Shown here piece by piece: positions 29,652 to 38,193 of a DNA stretch of 64,000 nt. Numbering within the stretch: the first letter of the stretch is position 1; the number at the start of each line of letters is the position of its first letter. The notes under the pieces are model-generated. The model was not told where the DNA came from and did not search any database. It saw nothing but the letters and a program-made list of their open reading frames with translations. A program made the translations under genes and the position numbers. Origin of the DNA: Gammaproteobacteria bacterium (GTDB lineage Bacteria; Pseudomonadota; Gammaproteobacteria; Steroidobacterales; Steroidobacteraceae); contig DAHXNV010000007.1 of the NCBI GenBank assembly GCA_027365225.1, forward strand, positions 1 to 64,000. The letters run 5' to 3'.

Positions 29652-29847
29652 GTATACGAGGATCGAATTCTAGCCCTGGATGAGGAGACCGCCCAGGTGT
29701 GGGGGTAGGCTTCGTGTACCGAATGCCGAGAACCCTCTGGACAAGCAAATTGCGGTGACGGCACTGATTCACGATCTCGCCGTCGTTTCTGGAAACGTCG
29801 ACCACTTCGCGCCCACGGGCGCACGAGTGCTCAATCCGCTCACGTAA
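29652..29847 (+). pseudogene. VapC/FitB-like PIN toxin remnant, frameshifted
   Basis: C-terminal part of a PIN-domain ribonuclease toxin. Frame 1 reads VYEDRILALDEETAQVWG and then hits TAG at about 29706. After a small indel, frame 2 continues RVPNAENPLDKQIAVTALIH, DLAVVSGNVDHFAPTGARV, LNPLT and stops at 29845-29847. The two pieces join into a typical FitB/VapC C-terminus with acidic residues D, D and the terminal FAPTGVRVLNP-like block. The N-terminal part and any VapB partner are missing, so it is non-functional. Confidence 0.7.
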
Positions 29848-30014
29848 CGGCCATCCCCGATGCGGCGGTCATGCAGTGGTCCGGTGGAGCACACACCGAG
29901 CCGGCGCTGTGGACCACAGGCCGACGTTCAATGCCGCGTTGACCGGCGCGAACCTGCGGTGACGCTAATGTGTCGCAAGCGCGCCGCCCAGCGCCAAGAC
30001 CGACGCGAGGAATT

Positions 30015-30260
30015 TCACGCGTCGAGAAATTGCCAGGTATCCGCCCCATCGAAGCGGCGCACGCGCACTGAGGCCATGCGTTTTGGATCGAAGTTGCCGA
30101 GATTGACGCCACGCCTCGAGCCTGGCTTGCGGTCCAGGGGTTCCCAGTCTGTGACGCGGCTGCAGGTCTTGCGGTGAATGGTGCGAATCCTCCGGTCGCC
30201 CCAGATGTACTCGGCCGTGGCGTTCGGATGTGCCTCGATCTTGACCGAGCCGAACGCGAA
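30015..30260 (-). pseudogene. unidentified C-terminal gene fragment
   Basis: An 82-codon minus-strand frame bounded upstream by TAA (30261-30263) and ending in TGA at 30015-30017, without a start codon. It reads like genuine protein (KIEAHPNATAEYIWGDRRIR, TIHRKTCSRVTDWEPLDRK, NLGNFDPKRMASVRVRRFDG, WQFLDA), with balanced composition unlike the Ala/Arg-rich shadow frames around it. I do not recognise the family. Probably the surviving end of a broken gene. Confidence 0.4.
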
Positions 30261-30385
30261 TTAGACCCACGGGCCGCACGCTCGGGGCGATCGCTTGCGC
30301 CCGGAGGACTTCTGCTTTCCGCGGGGCGGGGGCGAGCAATCGGCCTGCGGCGCAAGAGCGGCTCCGTCCCCTCGCGCCCGGCGCA

Positions 30386-31240
30386 TCAGCCGCGCAGCCG
30401 CCTGCGCAATTCCGCCGGGGAACATCCGAGCTCGCGCTGGAAGACTCGCCGGAAGGAAGTCACGTCGCTCACGCCGAGCTCCGCGAGGATCTGCCCGATG
30501 CTGCGGCGGCTTTCGCCCAGGCGCTGCCGCACGGCTTGCACCCGCTTCAACTGCAGGTACTTGCGCGGAGTGACCCCGTAGGCCTCCCGGAACCTGCGGT
30601 GGAAGGACCGCAGGCTCATGTTGCAATGGTTCGCCATCTCGGCGGCGGTGGGCGCGGATCTCAGCCGGCCATCCAGCCAGGCCTCAGGGCCGCTCAGGGG
30701 GCCGCCGGCCGCGGCCGGATCGGCCAGCCGCAGCGCATAGATCGACTGGTGCTGCCGTGCGCTGGCGGCGAGCATCATCCGGCCGAGCTCGTGCGCGAGC
30801 GCGCGCGAGCTGTTGGTGGCAATGATGTGCAGGGCGAGATCGACGGTGGCCAGGTAGCCTGCGGCGGTGATCACGGTCCCCTGATCGCAGACGATTCTGC
30901 GAGTGTTCCAGGCCACGCGCGGATATCGACCCCGAACGTAACCGGCCCAACTCCAATGTGTCGTCGCCTCCCGCCGCTCCAGCAGCCCGGCTTGCGCCAG
31001 CGTGAGCGCTCCGAGGCACGACGAAGCAACCACCGCCCCACGCACGTGCTGGCGCTTTACCAAGGCGAGGTCGGCCGGAGCGCTTCGTCCGCGACACTGC
31101 CGGGTGTGCTGGGTCGAGGTCGGAGTCGAATCTCGCGCGCAAGTGCCTGCAATTGCTATGGGTCGTCTGACCACTGAGAACAAGTACCCCCAGTCATACC
31201 CCCACGGCGCTGGGGGTAGACTGCGCGGTAAATGAGCCAC
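30386..31240 (-). pseudogene. GlxA-like AraC family regulator lacking the start of its sensor domain
   Basis: From about residue 65 it matches GlxA-type regulators: second half of a DJ-1/PfpI domain (GAVVASSCLGALTLAQAGLL, THWSWAGYV, CDQGTVITAAGYLATVDLAL) and then an intact AraC helix-turn-helix pair (AEMANHCNMSLRSFHRRFRE and VSDVTSFRRVFQRELGCSPAEL). The first half of the DJ-1 domain, about 90-100 residues, is absent. It is replaced by about 60 unrelated residues rich in Arg, Pro and Ser. The DNA-binding half might still be made; sensing is probably lost. It lies in the decayed zone next to other gene remnants. Confidence 0.65.
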
Positions 31241-31336
31241 TGATTCGCCGCACGATTTACGGCGATTGCCGCTCCGAGATCACGGACCTAGAACCGGACT
31301 CAAAGTGGGGTCATTCGTCCTATTGTCCATTTGTAA

Positions 31337-31351
31337 CTATATGAAATATAG
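31337..31351 (+). promoter_or_regulatory. inverted repeat just upstream of the Fic gene
   Basis: CTATA-TGAAA-TATAG is a perfect 5-bp-arm palindrome ending 6 bases before the Fic ATG, in an AT-rich stretch where the surrounding sequence is GC-rich. It occupies the place of a -10 box or ribosome site; no purine-rich Shine-Dalgarno sequence is visible. It could be an autoregulatory operator. Confidence 0.4.
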
Positions 31352-31357
31352 TGCTCT

Positions 31358-32593
31358 ATGGCCGAGTATAAAGCGGACACCAAAGCGGACATACAAAGGG
31401 CGGAAGACCGGGGCGAGGCGACCGGCCTGATGGAGCCGCTTGTCCTGGGGGAAGGCTCTCGCCACCGTGTGGAATTGACCGATCTTGCGCTGGAGCTCGC
31501 GCAACGGAGTGCTGGCTTCCGCCGCTCACTGCCGGAAAGCCTGCTGTCGTCGCTCGCGACGCTCGTGCGCGCGATGAACTGTTACTACAGCAACTTGATC
31601 GAGGGGCATGACACCCACCCCATCGATATCGAGCGCGCCCTGCAGGGCGACTACAGCAAGGATGCGAAGAAGCGCAATCTGCAGCTCGAAGCCATGGCGC
31701 ATATCGCCGTCCAGCAATGGATTGACGAAGGCGGTCTCAGGGGCCGGGCAGTTGCCGCGGACTCCATCCGCGAGATTCACCGTCGGTTCTGTGAAGCGCT
31801 GCCCGAAGATCTGCTGTGCGTTGAGGACCCGGCCACACCCGAACGCATACGGATCATCCCGGGCGAACTACGCACCCGTGACGTCGCGGCGGGCGATCAC
31901 ATCGCCATCAGCGCGTCGGCGGTGCCCCGCTTCCTCGGGCGCTTTGAAGGGGTCTATAGCCGCCTCGGCAAGACCGAAACCATCCTCGCCGCGGCGGCGG
32001 CCCATCACCGCCTGGCTTGGATTCACCCGTTTCTCGACGCTAATGGCCGCGTCGCGCGGCTGATGTCACATGCAACGTTGCTTGATGCGCTTGACACCGG
32101 CGCGGTCTGGTCTGTCGCGCGCGGCTTGGCCCGCAACGTTGCTGCATACAAGGGTCACTTGGCTGCGTGCGATATGACCCGTCGAAACGATCTCGACGGT
32201 CGCGGTAACCTGAGCGAGGAAGCCCTGGCGGAATTCACGCGATTCTTCCTGGCCACGTGTCTCGATCAGGTCACGTTCATGGAAGGGCTGATGCAGCCGG
32301 ACTCCCTGCGCGCCCGTATCCTGCTGTGGACCGAAGAGGAAATTCGTCTCCATCATCTGCCGCCGAAGTCGGGTGCCATCCTCGAAGCCGTGCTCTACCG
32401 CGGCGAGCTGCCGCGCGGTGATGCAGCCGGCATCGTTGGCACCGGAGACCGTCAGGCGCGCCGCGTCGTGTCGGCGCTGATCGAGAGAGGGGTGGTGATT
32501 TCCGCGAGCAGCCGCGCGCCGCTTCGGCTTGCCTTCCCGGCGGCGCTGGCATCACGCTGGATGCCGGGCCTATTTCCAGATCAACGTGGTTAA
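31358..32593 (+). CDS. Fic/DOC family AMPylase with inhibitory helix
   Basis: A 411-residue Fic-domain protein, expected to transfer AMP from ATP to a target protein. The active-site loop is HPFLDANGRVAR with His223; the common Gly of HPFxDGNGR is Ala here. The inhibitory motif SxxxEG is present before the core as Ser78...Glu82-Gly83, so this is a class II, self-inhibited Fic protein. The C-terminal roughly 100 residues form a winged-helix-like domain (RGDAAGIVGTGDRQARRVVSAL). No separate antitoxin is adjacent. It stands alone in a decayed accessory zone, suggesting horizontal acquisition. Confidence 0.88.
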   Translation: MAEYKADTKADIQRAEDRGEATGLMEPLVLGEGSRHRVELTDLALELAQRSAGFRRSLPESLLSSLATLVRAMNCYYSNLIEGHDTHPIDIERALQGDYSKDAKKRNLQLEAMAHIAVQQWIDEGGLRGRAVAADSIREIHRRFCEALPEDLLCVEDPATPERIRIIPGELRTRDVAAGDHIAISASAVPRFLGRFEGVYSRLGKTETILAAAAAHHRLAWIHPFLDANGRVARLMSHATLLDALDTGAVWSVARGLARNVAAYKGHLAACDMTRRNDLDGRGNLSEEALAEFTRFFLATCLDQVTFMEGLMQPDSLRARILLWTEEEIRLHHLPPKSGAILEAVLYRGELPRGDAAGIVGTGDRQARRVVSALIERGVVISASSRAPLRLAFPAALASRWMPGLFPDQRG

Positions 32594-32887
32594 GATGGCA
32601 AGGTTCTGCGTGGCGTATTCGCAACGCTCAGGCACTCGGAGGGAACAACGCTTCATTCTCCATTGCGCACACGTATCTGTCGTGCTCGATGCGTCTGCGC
32701 CAGCGGTTGCTCTCTTGGTGCCAAAAAAACGGCTAAAAGTTGATCGACTTAGTCAGGCTGGCGAGTCCGGATTTTCAGTCGCAGACTTCGAAGAGTAGTT
32801 CGCTGGCATAAAGTCGATCAGCGATTTTCCCTGTGTCTGCTCGTTGAGGGGAATCGGTCAATGACTTTCCCGCTGGCGTCGAAAAAC
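32594..32887. other. intergenic, no recognisable gene
   Basis: Nearly 300 bases of mixed composition after the Fic gene. A frame from 32529 to 32798 yields an 89-residue product without any recognised motif. Nothing else is supported. Confidence 0.4.
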
Positions 32888-33200
32888 GGGCTATATCCGG
32901 ATTTCCCAATGAACAAAGTGCATAAATTCCAGGGAATTACAGCTGTGCCCCGCAGTCCGGCCTGTTCAAATTTCCGCCAAAATGGGTTTTCCCCGTGGGT
33001 CCACCGGCGCTCGCTGGGCTCGCCCGCTTGTCTGGCCCGGCAAATAAGGATGCGCCCGGCCGACAAGCGGCTTCGGCCCGTGGACTACGGGGAAAACCTC
33101 GCTGGGTACGCCGCAGGTGATCTTTCGGAGCCATGCGGGGATCAACAGAATCAACTACTTGGATCCGCCAAATTGTCATTGGGAAATCCGGATAGAGCCC
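32888..33200. mobile_element. MITE-like element with 23-bp terminal inverted repeats
   Basis: The left end 32888-32910 (GGGCTATATCCGGATTTCCC followed by AAT) is the inverted copy of the right end 33178-33200, matching at 22 of 23 positions, and a few more bases match inward. The 313-bp unit has no transposase, as in miniature inverted-repeat elements moved in trans. A target duplication is not obvious. It lies between the Fic gene and an AT-rich glycosyltransferase. Confidence 0.6.
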
Positions 33201-33359
33201 TGAGATTAAGCAGTCAGAACTCATGACTCCATTGCAGCGTGTGGCAGTGGCAGAAGTCCTTGAGTTCTGGTGGCGCGTCGCTGCAGGGCGTTCCGGGCAG
33301 CGCTTCTTTGCCCGAGGGACGTTCCGCGCCGATGACATTCTGTATTGCGACAATAGTCA

Positions 33360-34436
33360 ATGACCCGCGCTGATCACATCAAAATGGTCCAGGGGATCTC
33401 TGCGATGCGTGAAAATCATCGCAGGAGCGCAAACATCATTGCTTTCGTCTCAAAATTTGACCTTCGATGCGATAGTTCGGATTCGATTACGCAAATCGCT
33501 TTTCATGTACCGAGATTCTTCAGTTTTGCGTTTCCATTGGCAATTCTCAGACTTTCTTGGAGAGTCCGTCGTGCGCAAGCACTCTTTGTATCTAATCCGC
33601 ACAATGAAGAGCTGCTATTCATATATCTATCCAAGCTGCTATACGGAGACGCTCTGAAAGTCATCGTATTTGATTTGATTCTTCGGTCTCCAACTAGAAT
33701 GCGCGATAAAGTCTTGTTGCCGATCAAGAAGAAGTTTTTATCGGTTATAGATACATTCATTGTCATACATAGAGATACGCGTGGCTACGAGCGCTACTAC
33801 GGTGTCCCGCGAGCGCGCTGCGAGTATGTGGCATTCAAGGCAAACAATATTGATTTAATCGGAACAATTCCGGAGGTGGACCGGGGCTACGTTCTGGCGC
33901 TTGGGGCGAGCCAAAGAGATTACGAACTATTGATCAGCGCAGTGTCTGGCTTGGAATATCCTGTGAAACTGATTCTATCCAGGGCGAGGGCCGATGCGCA
34001 TAATTCCAAATTAAGCAGCGGTCCACTTCCTCCTAATGTCGAACATATCGAGGGGGATGTGAATCGGCAGGAGTGGAATAAGTGCATTGCCGAAAGCCGG
34101 CTAGTAGTTGTGCCGATTCTCCCGGATGCCATACAGCCGGCGGGAATTAGTGTCTACCTAGAGGCGATGGCATTTGGAAAGCCCGTAATTGTCACGCGTG
34201 GCGCGTCAACGGAGGGTCTTCTTGATGATGGAAGGGTTGCCTATGTCATCCCTCCCGGAGACAGCGCTGCGTTGCGCGCTGCGATAAATCAAGTATGGTG
34301 TGATGAAAGTGTTCGCGAGAGATTATCGATGAACGGCAGAAGTTATGCAATGTCTCTTGGTACGCACGAGAGATTGGTGAGAGATATCAAGCGAGTCATT
34401 CAAGAGACGTGCTCGGGAAGAAAAGTCCCGGGATGA
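33360..34436 (+). CDS. GT4-type glycosyltransferase, AT-rich
   Basis: A 358-residue protein whose C-terminal half is a GT-B/GT4 donor-binding domain: RGYVLALGASQRDYELLISA, VNRQEWNKCIAESRLVVVP, and the E-x7-E-like region SVYLEAMAFGKPVIVTRGAS with GLLDDGRVAYVIPPGDSAAL. The N-terminal half is poorly conserved. It probably adds a sugar in surface polysaccharide synthesis. Codon third positions are clearly more A/T-rich than in flanking genes (many aat, att, gat, aaa), a sign of recent transfer. The acceptor is unknown. In-frame ATG codons at 33384 and 33405 are alternative starts. Confidence 0.8.
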   Translation: MTRADHIKMVQGISAMRENHRRSANIIAFVSKFDLRCDSSDSITQIAFHVPRFFSFAFPLAILRLSWRVRRAQALFVSNPHNEELLFIYLSKLLYGDALKVIVFDLILRSPTRMRDKVLLPIKKKFLSVIDTFIVIHRDTRGYERYYGVPRARCEYVAFKANNIDLIGTIPEVDRGYVLALGASQRDYELLISAVSGLEYPVKLILSRARADAHNSKLSSGPLPPNVEHIEGDVNRQEWNKCIAESRLVVVPILPDAIQPAGISVYLEAMAFGKPVIVTRGASTEGLLDDGRVAYVIPPGDSAALRAAINQVWCDESVRERLSMNGRSYAMSLGTHERLVRDIKRVIQETCSGRKVPG

Positions 34437-34461
34437 AAAGTTTTGTTGAAGTGTTTTGTTC

Positions 34462-34557
34462 GTGACGAAAAATCCTGCTGCGCGGATGCGCATTTATGAT
34501 GGTCCAGGAAAGATGCTGAGGTTTGTAGAAGACCGCGAGAATGAGGAATCCGGGTAA
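34462..34557 (+). CDS. possible 31-residue leader ORF coupled to the ACP gene
   Basis: Starts with GTG at 34462 and ends in TAA at 34555-34557, sharing its last base with the ATG of the acyl carrier protein (TAATG). The product contains ARMRIYDGPGKMLRFVEDRE. The overlap suggests translational coupling, but no homologue is known to me and the frame could equally be the tail of a lost gene. Confidence 0.3.
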   Translation: MTKNPAARMRIYDGPGKMLRFVEDRENEESG

Positions 34558-34802
34558 TGAACGTCCGATCGACGATTGCCGATACCTTTCAGGCCGTGGC
34601 CCGCGAGCAGCAGCGGCAGCTTGCCGCGCTGAGCGATGAGCTGAAGCTGCTCGAGAGCGGTCTGGATTCGCTCAGCTTCGCGCTGATCGTCGCGCGCCTG
34701 GAGGAGACCCTCGGCTACGATCCGTTCGAGAGCGCGGCGAGCTTTCCGGTCACCTTCGGCGATTTCGTGCGACTCTACGAGTCATTCGCCCGAGAGTCAT
34801 GA
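34557..34802 (+). CDS. acyl carrier protein, free-standing
   Basis: An 81-residue helical carrier protein. The phosphopantetheine attachment serine is in the LDSLSFALIVARLEE segment (DSL signature), and the end FGDFVRLYESF resembles helix 4 of ACP/PCP proteins. It overlaps the ligase gene by ATGA, so the two are translationally coupled and the ligase most likely loads this carrier. A GAGG ribosome site precedes the ATG. It is unlike housekeeping AcpP (no FGVEIPDE-type region). Confidence 0.85.
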   Translation: MNVRSTIADTFQAVAREQQRQLAALSDELKLLESGLDSLSFALIVARLEETLGYDPFESAASFPVTFGDFVRLYESFARES

Positions 34803-36175
34803 CGCTCTGGGACTCGCTGGCCCGAGACGGCGGGCGGCCGTCCGGAGCGTTGAGCGATGCGGTGCGAACGGTGTCGCTGACCGCGCTCGAGAGCGGCTCG
34901 ACGCTCGGCGGGCGGCTCGAGTCCCTGCGCGGCCGGTCCGTCGTGTTGGCAATACCGGATCAGTTGGCCGCGAGCCTGGCGATGATCGAGCTCGATGGCG
35001 TGGCGCGGCGCATGGTGTTGTGTCCGGCGGGCGTCGCGCCCGAGCACACGTCCCACGTGGCGCGAACCGCCGAGGCGGACGCGTGGGTGAGCGGGGCGGG
35101 CGGCGAGCCTCCGAGTGTCCCTGTGCCGGTGCACGTCGAGGCTTGCCGCGAGCCGCAACCCTGCGCGGTCACGCGAGGCGGCGGCGCGACCGAATGGGTG
35201 CTCCTCACCTCCGGCACCACCGGGGCGCCGAAACTCGTGGTGCACAATCTCGCCAGCTTGCTCAGCGCTTTTGCCGGCTGCGCCGAGGAGCTTGTGCCTG
35301 GGCGGGTGTGGAGCACGTTCTATGACGTCCGCCGCTACGGTGGGCTGCAAATCCTGCTGCGGGCCTTGCTCGGCGGCTCGCTGGTGCTCTCGAGCCCCGG
35401 CGAGCCCGTCCCGTCTTTCCTCGATCGGGTTGCGGCGGGCGGGGTGACGCACCTCTCGGGTACGCCGTCCCACTGGCGGCAGGCGGTGATGAGCGGCGCG
35501 GCGCAGCGCTGCGCGCCGGCCTATGTGCGCCTGTCGGGGGAGATCGCCGATCAAGGCATTCTGGATGCGCTCCGGGCCGCGTTTCCCCGCGCCACCGTGG
35601 CGCATGCGTTCGCCTCGACGGAGGCGGGTGTCGCGTTCGAGATCCGCGATGGGAAGGCCGGTTTTCCGGTTACATGGGCTGGCCTGTCCGTGCAAGGCGT
35701 CGAGATCGACGTCAGCCGCGGCACGCTGAGACTCCGGTCGCCCGGGAACGCGCAGCGCTATCTCGGTGATGCTCTGGCGCTGAAGGACGAGGACGGATTC
35801 GTCAACACCGGCGACCGGCTCGAGCTGCGCGAGGGGCGCTATCACTTCGTCGGCCGCGCCGGCGGCATCATCAATGTAGGCGGTCTGAAGGTTCATCCGG
35901 AGGAGGTGGAGGCCGTGATCAATGCGCATCCGGCGGTGCGGATGTCGTTGGTGAGCGCCCGGCGCAATCCGATCTCCGGGGCGGTGGTGGCGGCCGACGT
36001 GGTGCTGGAGCGGCCGGTCGCCGAGGGGGACGACGCGGCGGGTGCATCGCTGCGCCAGGACATTCTCGCGGCGTGCCGCGACAAACTGGCGCCCTACAAG
36101 GTGCCGGCGGTGATTCACTTCGTCCCATCGCTGAAGATGTCCGCCTCCGGCAAGCTGGTGCGCCCCGATGCGTAA
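34799..36175 (+). CDS. AMP-dependent acyl/aminoacyl ligase
   Basis: Adenylate-forming enzyme of 458 residues, shorter than typical acyl-CoA ligases (500-550). Core motifs: [15 protein letters not shown] (P-loop), ASTEAGVAF, NTGDRLELREGRYHFVGRAG, GGLKVHPEEVEAVI, and C-terminal catalytic Lys in KMSASGKLVRP. The truncated N-terminal subdomain resembles ligases paired with discrete carrier proteins. Overlaps the ACP gene by 4 bp and the following reductase by 8 bp. The activated acid cannot be read from the sequence. Confidence 0.88.
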   Translation: MTLWDSLARDGGRPSGALSDAVRTVSLTALESGSTLGGRLESLRGRSVVLAIPDQLAASLAMIELDGVARRMVLCPAGVAPEHTSHVARTAEADAWVSGAGGEPPSVPVPVHVEACREPQPCAVTRGGGATEWVLLTSGTTGAPKLVVHNLASLLSAFAGCAEELVPGRVWSTFYDVRRYGGLQILLRALLGGSLVLSSPGEPVPSFLDRVAAGGVTHLSGTPSHWRQAVMSGAAQRCAPAYVRLSGEIADQGILDALRAAFPRATVAHAFASTEAGVAFEIRDGKAGFPVTWAGLSVQGVEIDVSRGTLRLRSPGNAQRYLGDALALKDEDGFVNTGDRLELREGRYHFVGRAGGIINVGGLKVHPEEVEAVINAHPAVRMSLVSARRNPISGAVVAADVVLERPVAEGDDAAGASLRQDILAACRDKLAPYKVPAVIHFVPSLKMSASGKLVRPDA

Positions 36176-36890
36176 CGTGCTGGTGAGCGGCGGCAGCCGG
36201 GGGCTCGGCCTCGCGAGCGTGCTGCGGCTGGCCGACAGCGGCTATCGGGTGATTGCGCTGGCGCGCGCGCCGAGTGATGCGTTGCGGGCGGCGATGGAGT
36301 CGCGGCCGGAGCGCATCGTGTTCACGGCCTGCGACCTGGCGGACACGGCCGCGATCGGTCCGCGGGTGGGTGAAGTGCGCAAGACGTACGGGCCCCTGTA
36401 CGGTCTCGTCAACAACGCGGGGCTGGGCACCGGCGGGCTACTGTCGATGATGCGCGATACGGACATCGAGATGCTGCTGCGCGTGAACACGCTCGCGCCG
36501 CTCGTGCTCACCAAGCACGTGCTGCGCTCGATGATGAGCGCCGGTGCGGGCCGTATCGTCAATATGAGCAGCATCGTGGCCACGCACGGCGCCAAGGGAC
36601 TGTGCGCGTATGCGGCGACCAAGGCCGCGCTAGAGGGGCTGACGCGCTCGCTCGCCCGCGAGGTGGGACCGCTCGGCATCACGGTCAACGCCGTGGCGCC
36701 GGGGTTCGTGGATACGACGCTGACCGAGGCGCTGGGCGAGGCCGCGCGGGAGCGGATCGTGCGGCGCAGCGCGTTGCGCCGCATGGCGGAGCCGGCCGAT
36801 ATCGCCCAGGCGGTGGACTACCTGCTGAGCGATGCCGCACGCAACATCACGGGCGTCACGCTGACCGTGGACGCCGGCAACACGGCATGA
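36168..36890 (+). CDS. FabG-like short-chain reductase
   Basis: A 240-residue SDR, probably a 3-oxoacyl-carrier-protein reductase or related ketoreductase. Cofactor motif VSGGSRGLGLAS near the N-terminus; NNAGLGTGG; catalytic NMSSIVATHGAKGLCAYAATKAAL split around Ser and YxxxK; PGFVDTTLTE; terminal GVTLTVDAGNT. Its start overlaps the ligase by 8 bp, pointing to one transcript and a shared substrate, perhaps the acyl group on the upstream ACP. Confidence 0.87.
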   Translation: MRNVLVSGGSRGLGLASVLRLADSGYRVIALARAPSDALRAAMESRPERIVFTACDLADTAAIGPRVGEVRKTYGPLYGLVNNAGLGTGGLLSMMRDTDIEMLLRVNTLAPLVLTKHVLRSMMSAGAGRIVNMSSIVATHGAKGLCAYAATKAALEGLTRSLAREVGPLGITVNAVAPGFVDTTLTEALGEAARERIVRRSALRRMAEPADIAQAVDYLLSDAARNITGVTLTVDAGNTA

Positions 36891-36897
36891 GGCATTC

Positions 36898-38178
36898 ATG
36901 AAGCCCGAGACCATTGCGCTGCACGGGGGGTTCGATTGCGATCCGGCGACGAAATCCGTGGCCGTGCCCATCTATCAGACCGTGGCCTACGCGTTCGACA
37001 GCGCCGCGCACGGCGCGGCGCTGTTCGATCTGGAAGTCGAGGGCTTCCGCTATACCCGCATCGGCAATCCCACCACTGCCGTGCTCGAGAAGCGCGTGGC
37101 GCAACTCGAGGGCGGAATGGACGCGCTGTGCGTCAGCTCCGGGCAGGCGGCGCTGCACTATGCGGTGCTGACGGTGACGGAGGCGGGCCGCAACATCGTG
37201 TCGGTGCCGCAGCTGTATGGCACGACGCACACGTTGTTCGCGCACATCCTGCCCAAGCTCGGCATTCGGACCCACTTCGCGAAGGACGATCGGCCGGAAT
37301 CCCTCGCGGCGCTGATTGACGCCGATACCCGGGCGGTGTTCTGCGAGACGGTCGGAAACCCGGCCGGCAACGTCTGCGACCTCGAGGCGATGGCCGCGGT
37401 TGCGCATCGCGCGGGCGTGCCGCTGATCGTCGACAACACGGTGGCGACGCCGATCCTGGTGCGTCCGATCGAATTCGGAGCCGACGTCGTGCTCCACTCG
37501 CTCACCAAGTTTCTTGGTGGGCACGGCACGACGCTCGGCGGGGCGATCGTGGACAGCGGCCGCTTTCCCTGGCGCGAGCATGCGGCGCGCTTCCCGATGC
37601 TGACCGAGCCGGACGAGTCTTACCACGGCCTGGTGTACACCGATCACTACGGGCCAACCGCCTACCTCGGCCGTTGCCGCAGCGCCTTCCAGCGCACCAT
37701 GGGCGCGGTGCTCGCGCCGCTGAGCGCATTCCTGCTGCTGCAAGGGATCGAGACGGTGGCGCTGCGCATGGAGCGTCATGTCGAGAATGCGCGGCGCGTG
37801 GCCGAGTTCCTGCAGGCGGATCCGCGGGTGGTTTCGGTGAGCTATGCGGGCTTTCCCGACAGTCCGTATTATCCTCTGGTGCAGAAGTACCTGCGCGGCA
37901 AGACCTGCTCGCTGATGACCTTCACGATCCGGGGGGGATATGATGCTGGCACGCGCTTCTACGATGCGCTGAAGCTGTTCAAGCGCCTCGTCAACCTTGG
38001 CGATGCGAAGTCGCTGGCCTGCCATCCGGCCTCGACCACGCACCGGCAGATGTCGCCCGAGGAGCAGCGGCTCGCGGGCATCGGACCGGAGACCGTGCGG
38101 CTCAGCATCGGTATCGAGCACATCGACGATATTCTCGCCGACCTCGACCAGGCGCTCGCCGCGGCGGTCGGCTCCTGA
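36898..38178 (+). CDS. Cys/Met-metabolism PLP enzyme (O-acetylhomoserine sulfhydrylase-like)
   Basis: A 426-residue fold-type I PLP enzyme. Typical MetY-group features: ETIALHGGFDCDPATKSVAV with PIYQTVAYAF at the start, RIGNPTTAVLEKRVAQLEGG, SSGQAA, TVGNPAGNVCDLEA, IVDNTVATP, and PLP lysine in HSLTKFLGGHGTTLGG. Family members replace an O-acyl group on homoserine with sulfide or thiol. Seven bases after the reductase, it looks operonic; whether it is a dedicated biosynthetic enzyme or a housekeeping neighbour is open. Confidence 0.9.
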   Translation: MKPETIALHGGFDCDPATKSVAVPIYQTVAYAFDSAAHGAALFDLEVEGFRYTRIGNPTTAVLEKRVAQLEGGMDALCVSSGQAALHYAVLTVTEAGRNIVSVPQLYGTTHTLFAHILPKLGIRTHFAKDDRPESLAALIDADTRAVFCETVGNPAGNVCDLEAMAAVAHRAGVPLIVDNTVATPILVRPIEFGADVVLHSLTKFLGGHGTTLGGAIVDSGRFPWREHAARFPMLTEPDESYHGLVYTDHYGPTAYLGRCRSAFQRTMGAVLAPLSAFLLLQGIETVALRMERHVENARRVAEFLQADPRVVSVSYAGFPDSPYYPLVQKYLRGKTCSLMTFTIRGGYDAGTRFYDALKLFKRLVNLGDAKSLACHPASTTHRQMSPEEQRLAGIGPETVRLSIGIEHIDDILADLDQALAAAVGS

Positions 38179-38193
38179 GGGGATGGGGGCGGT

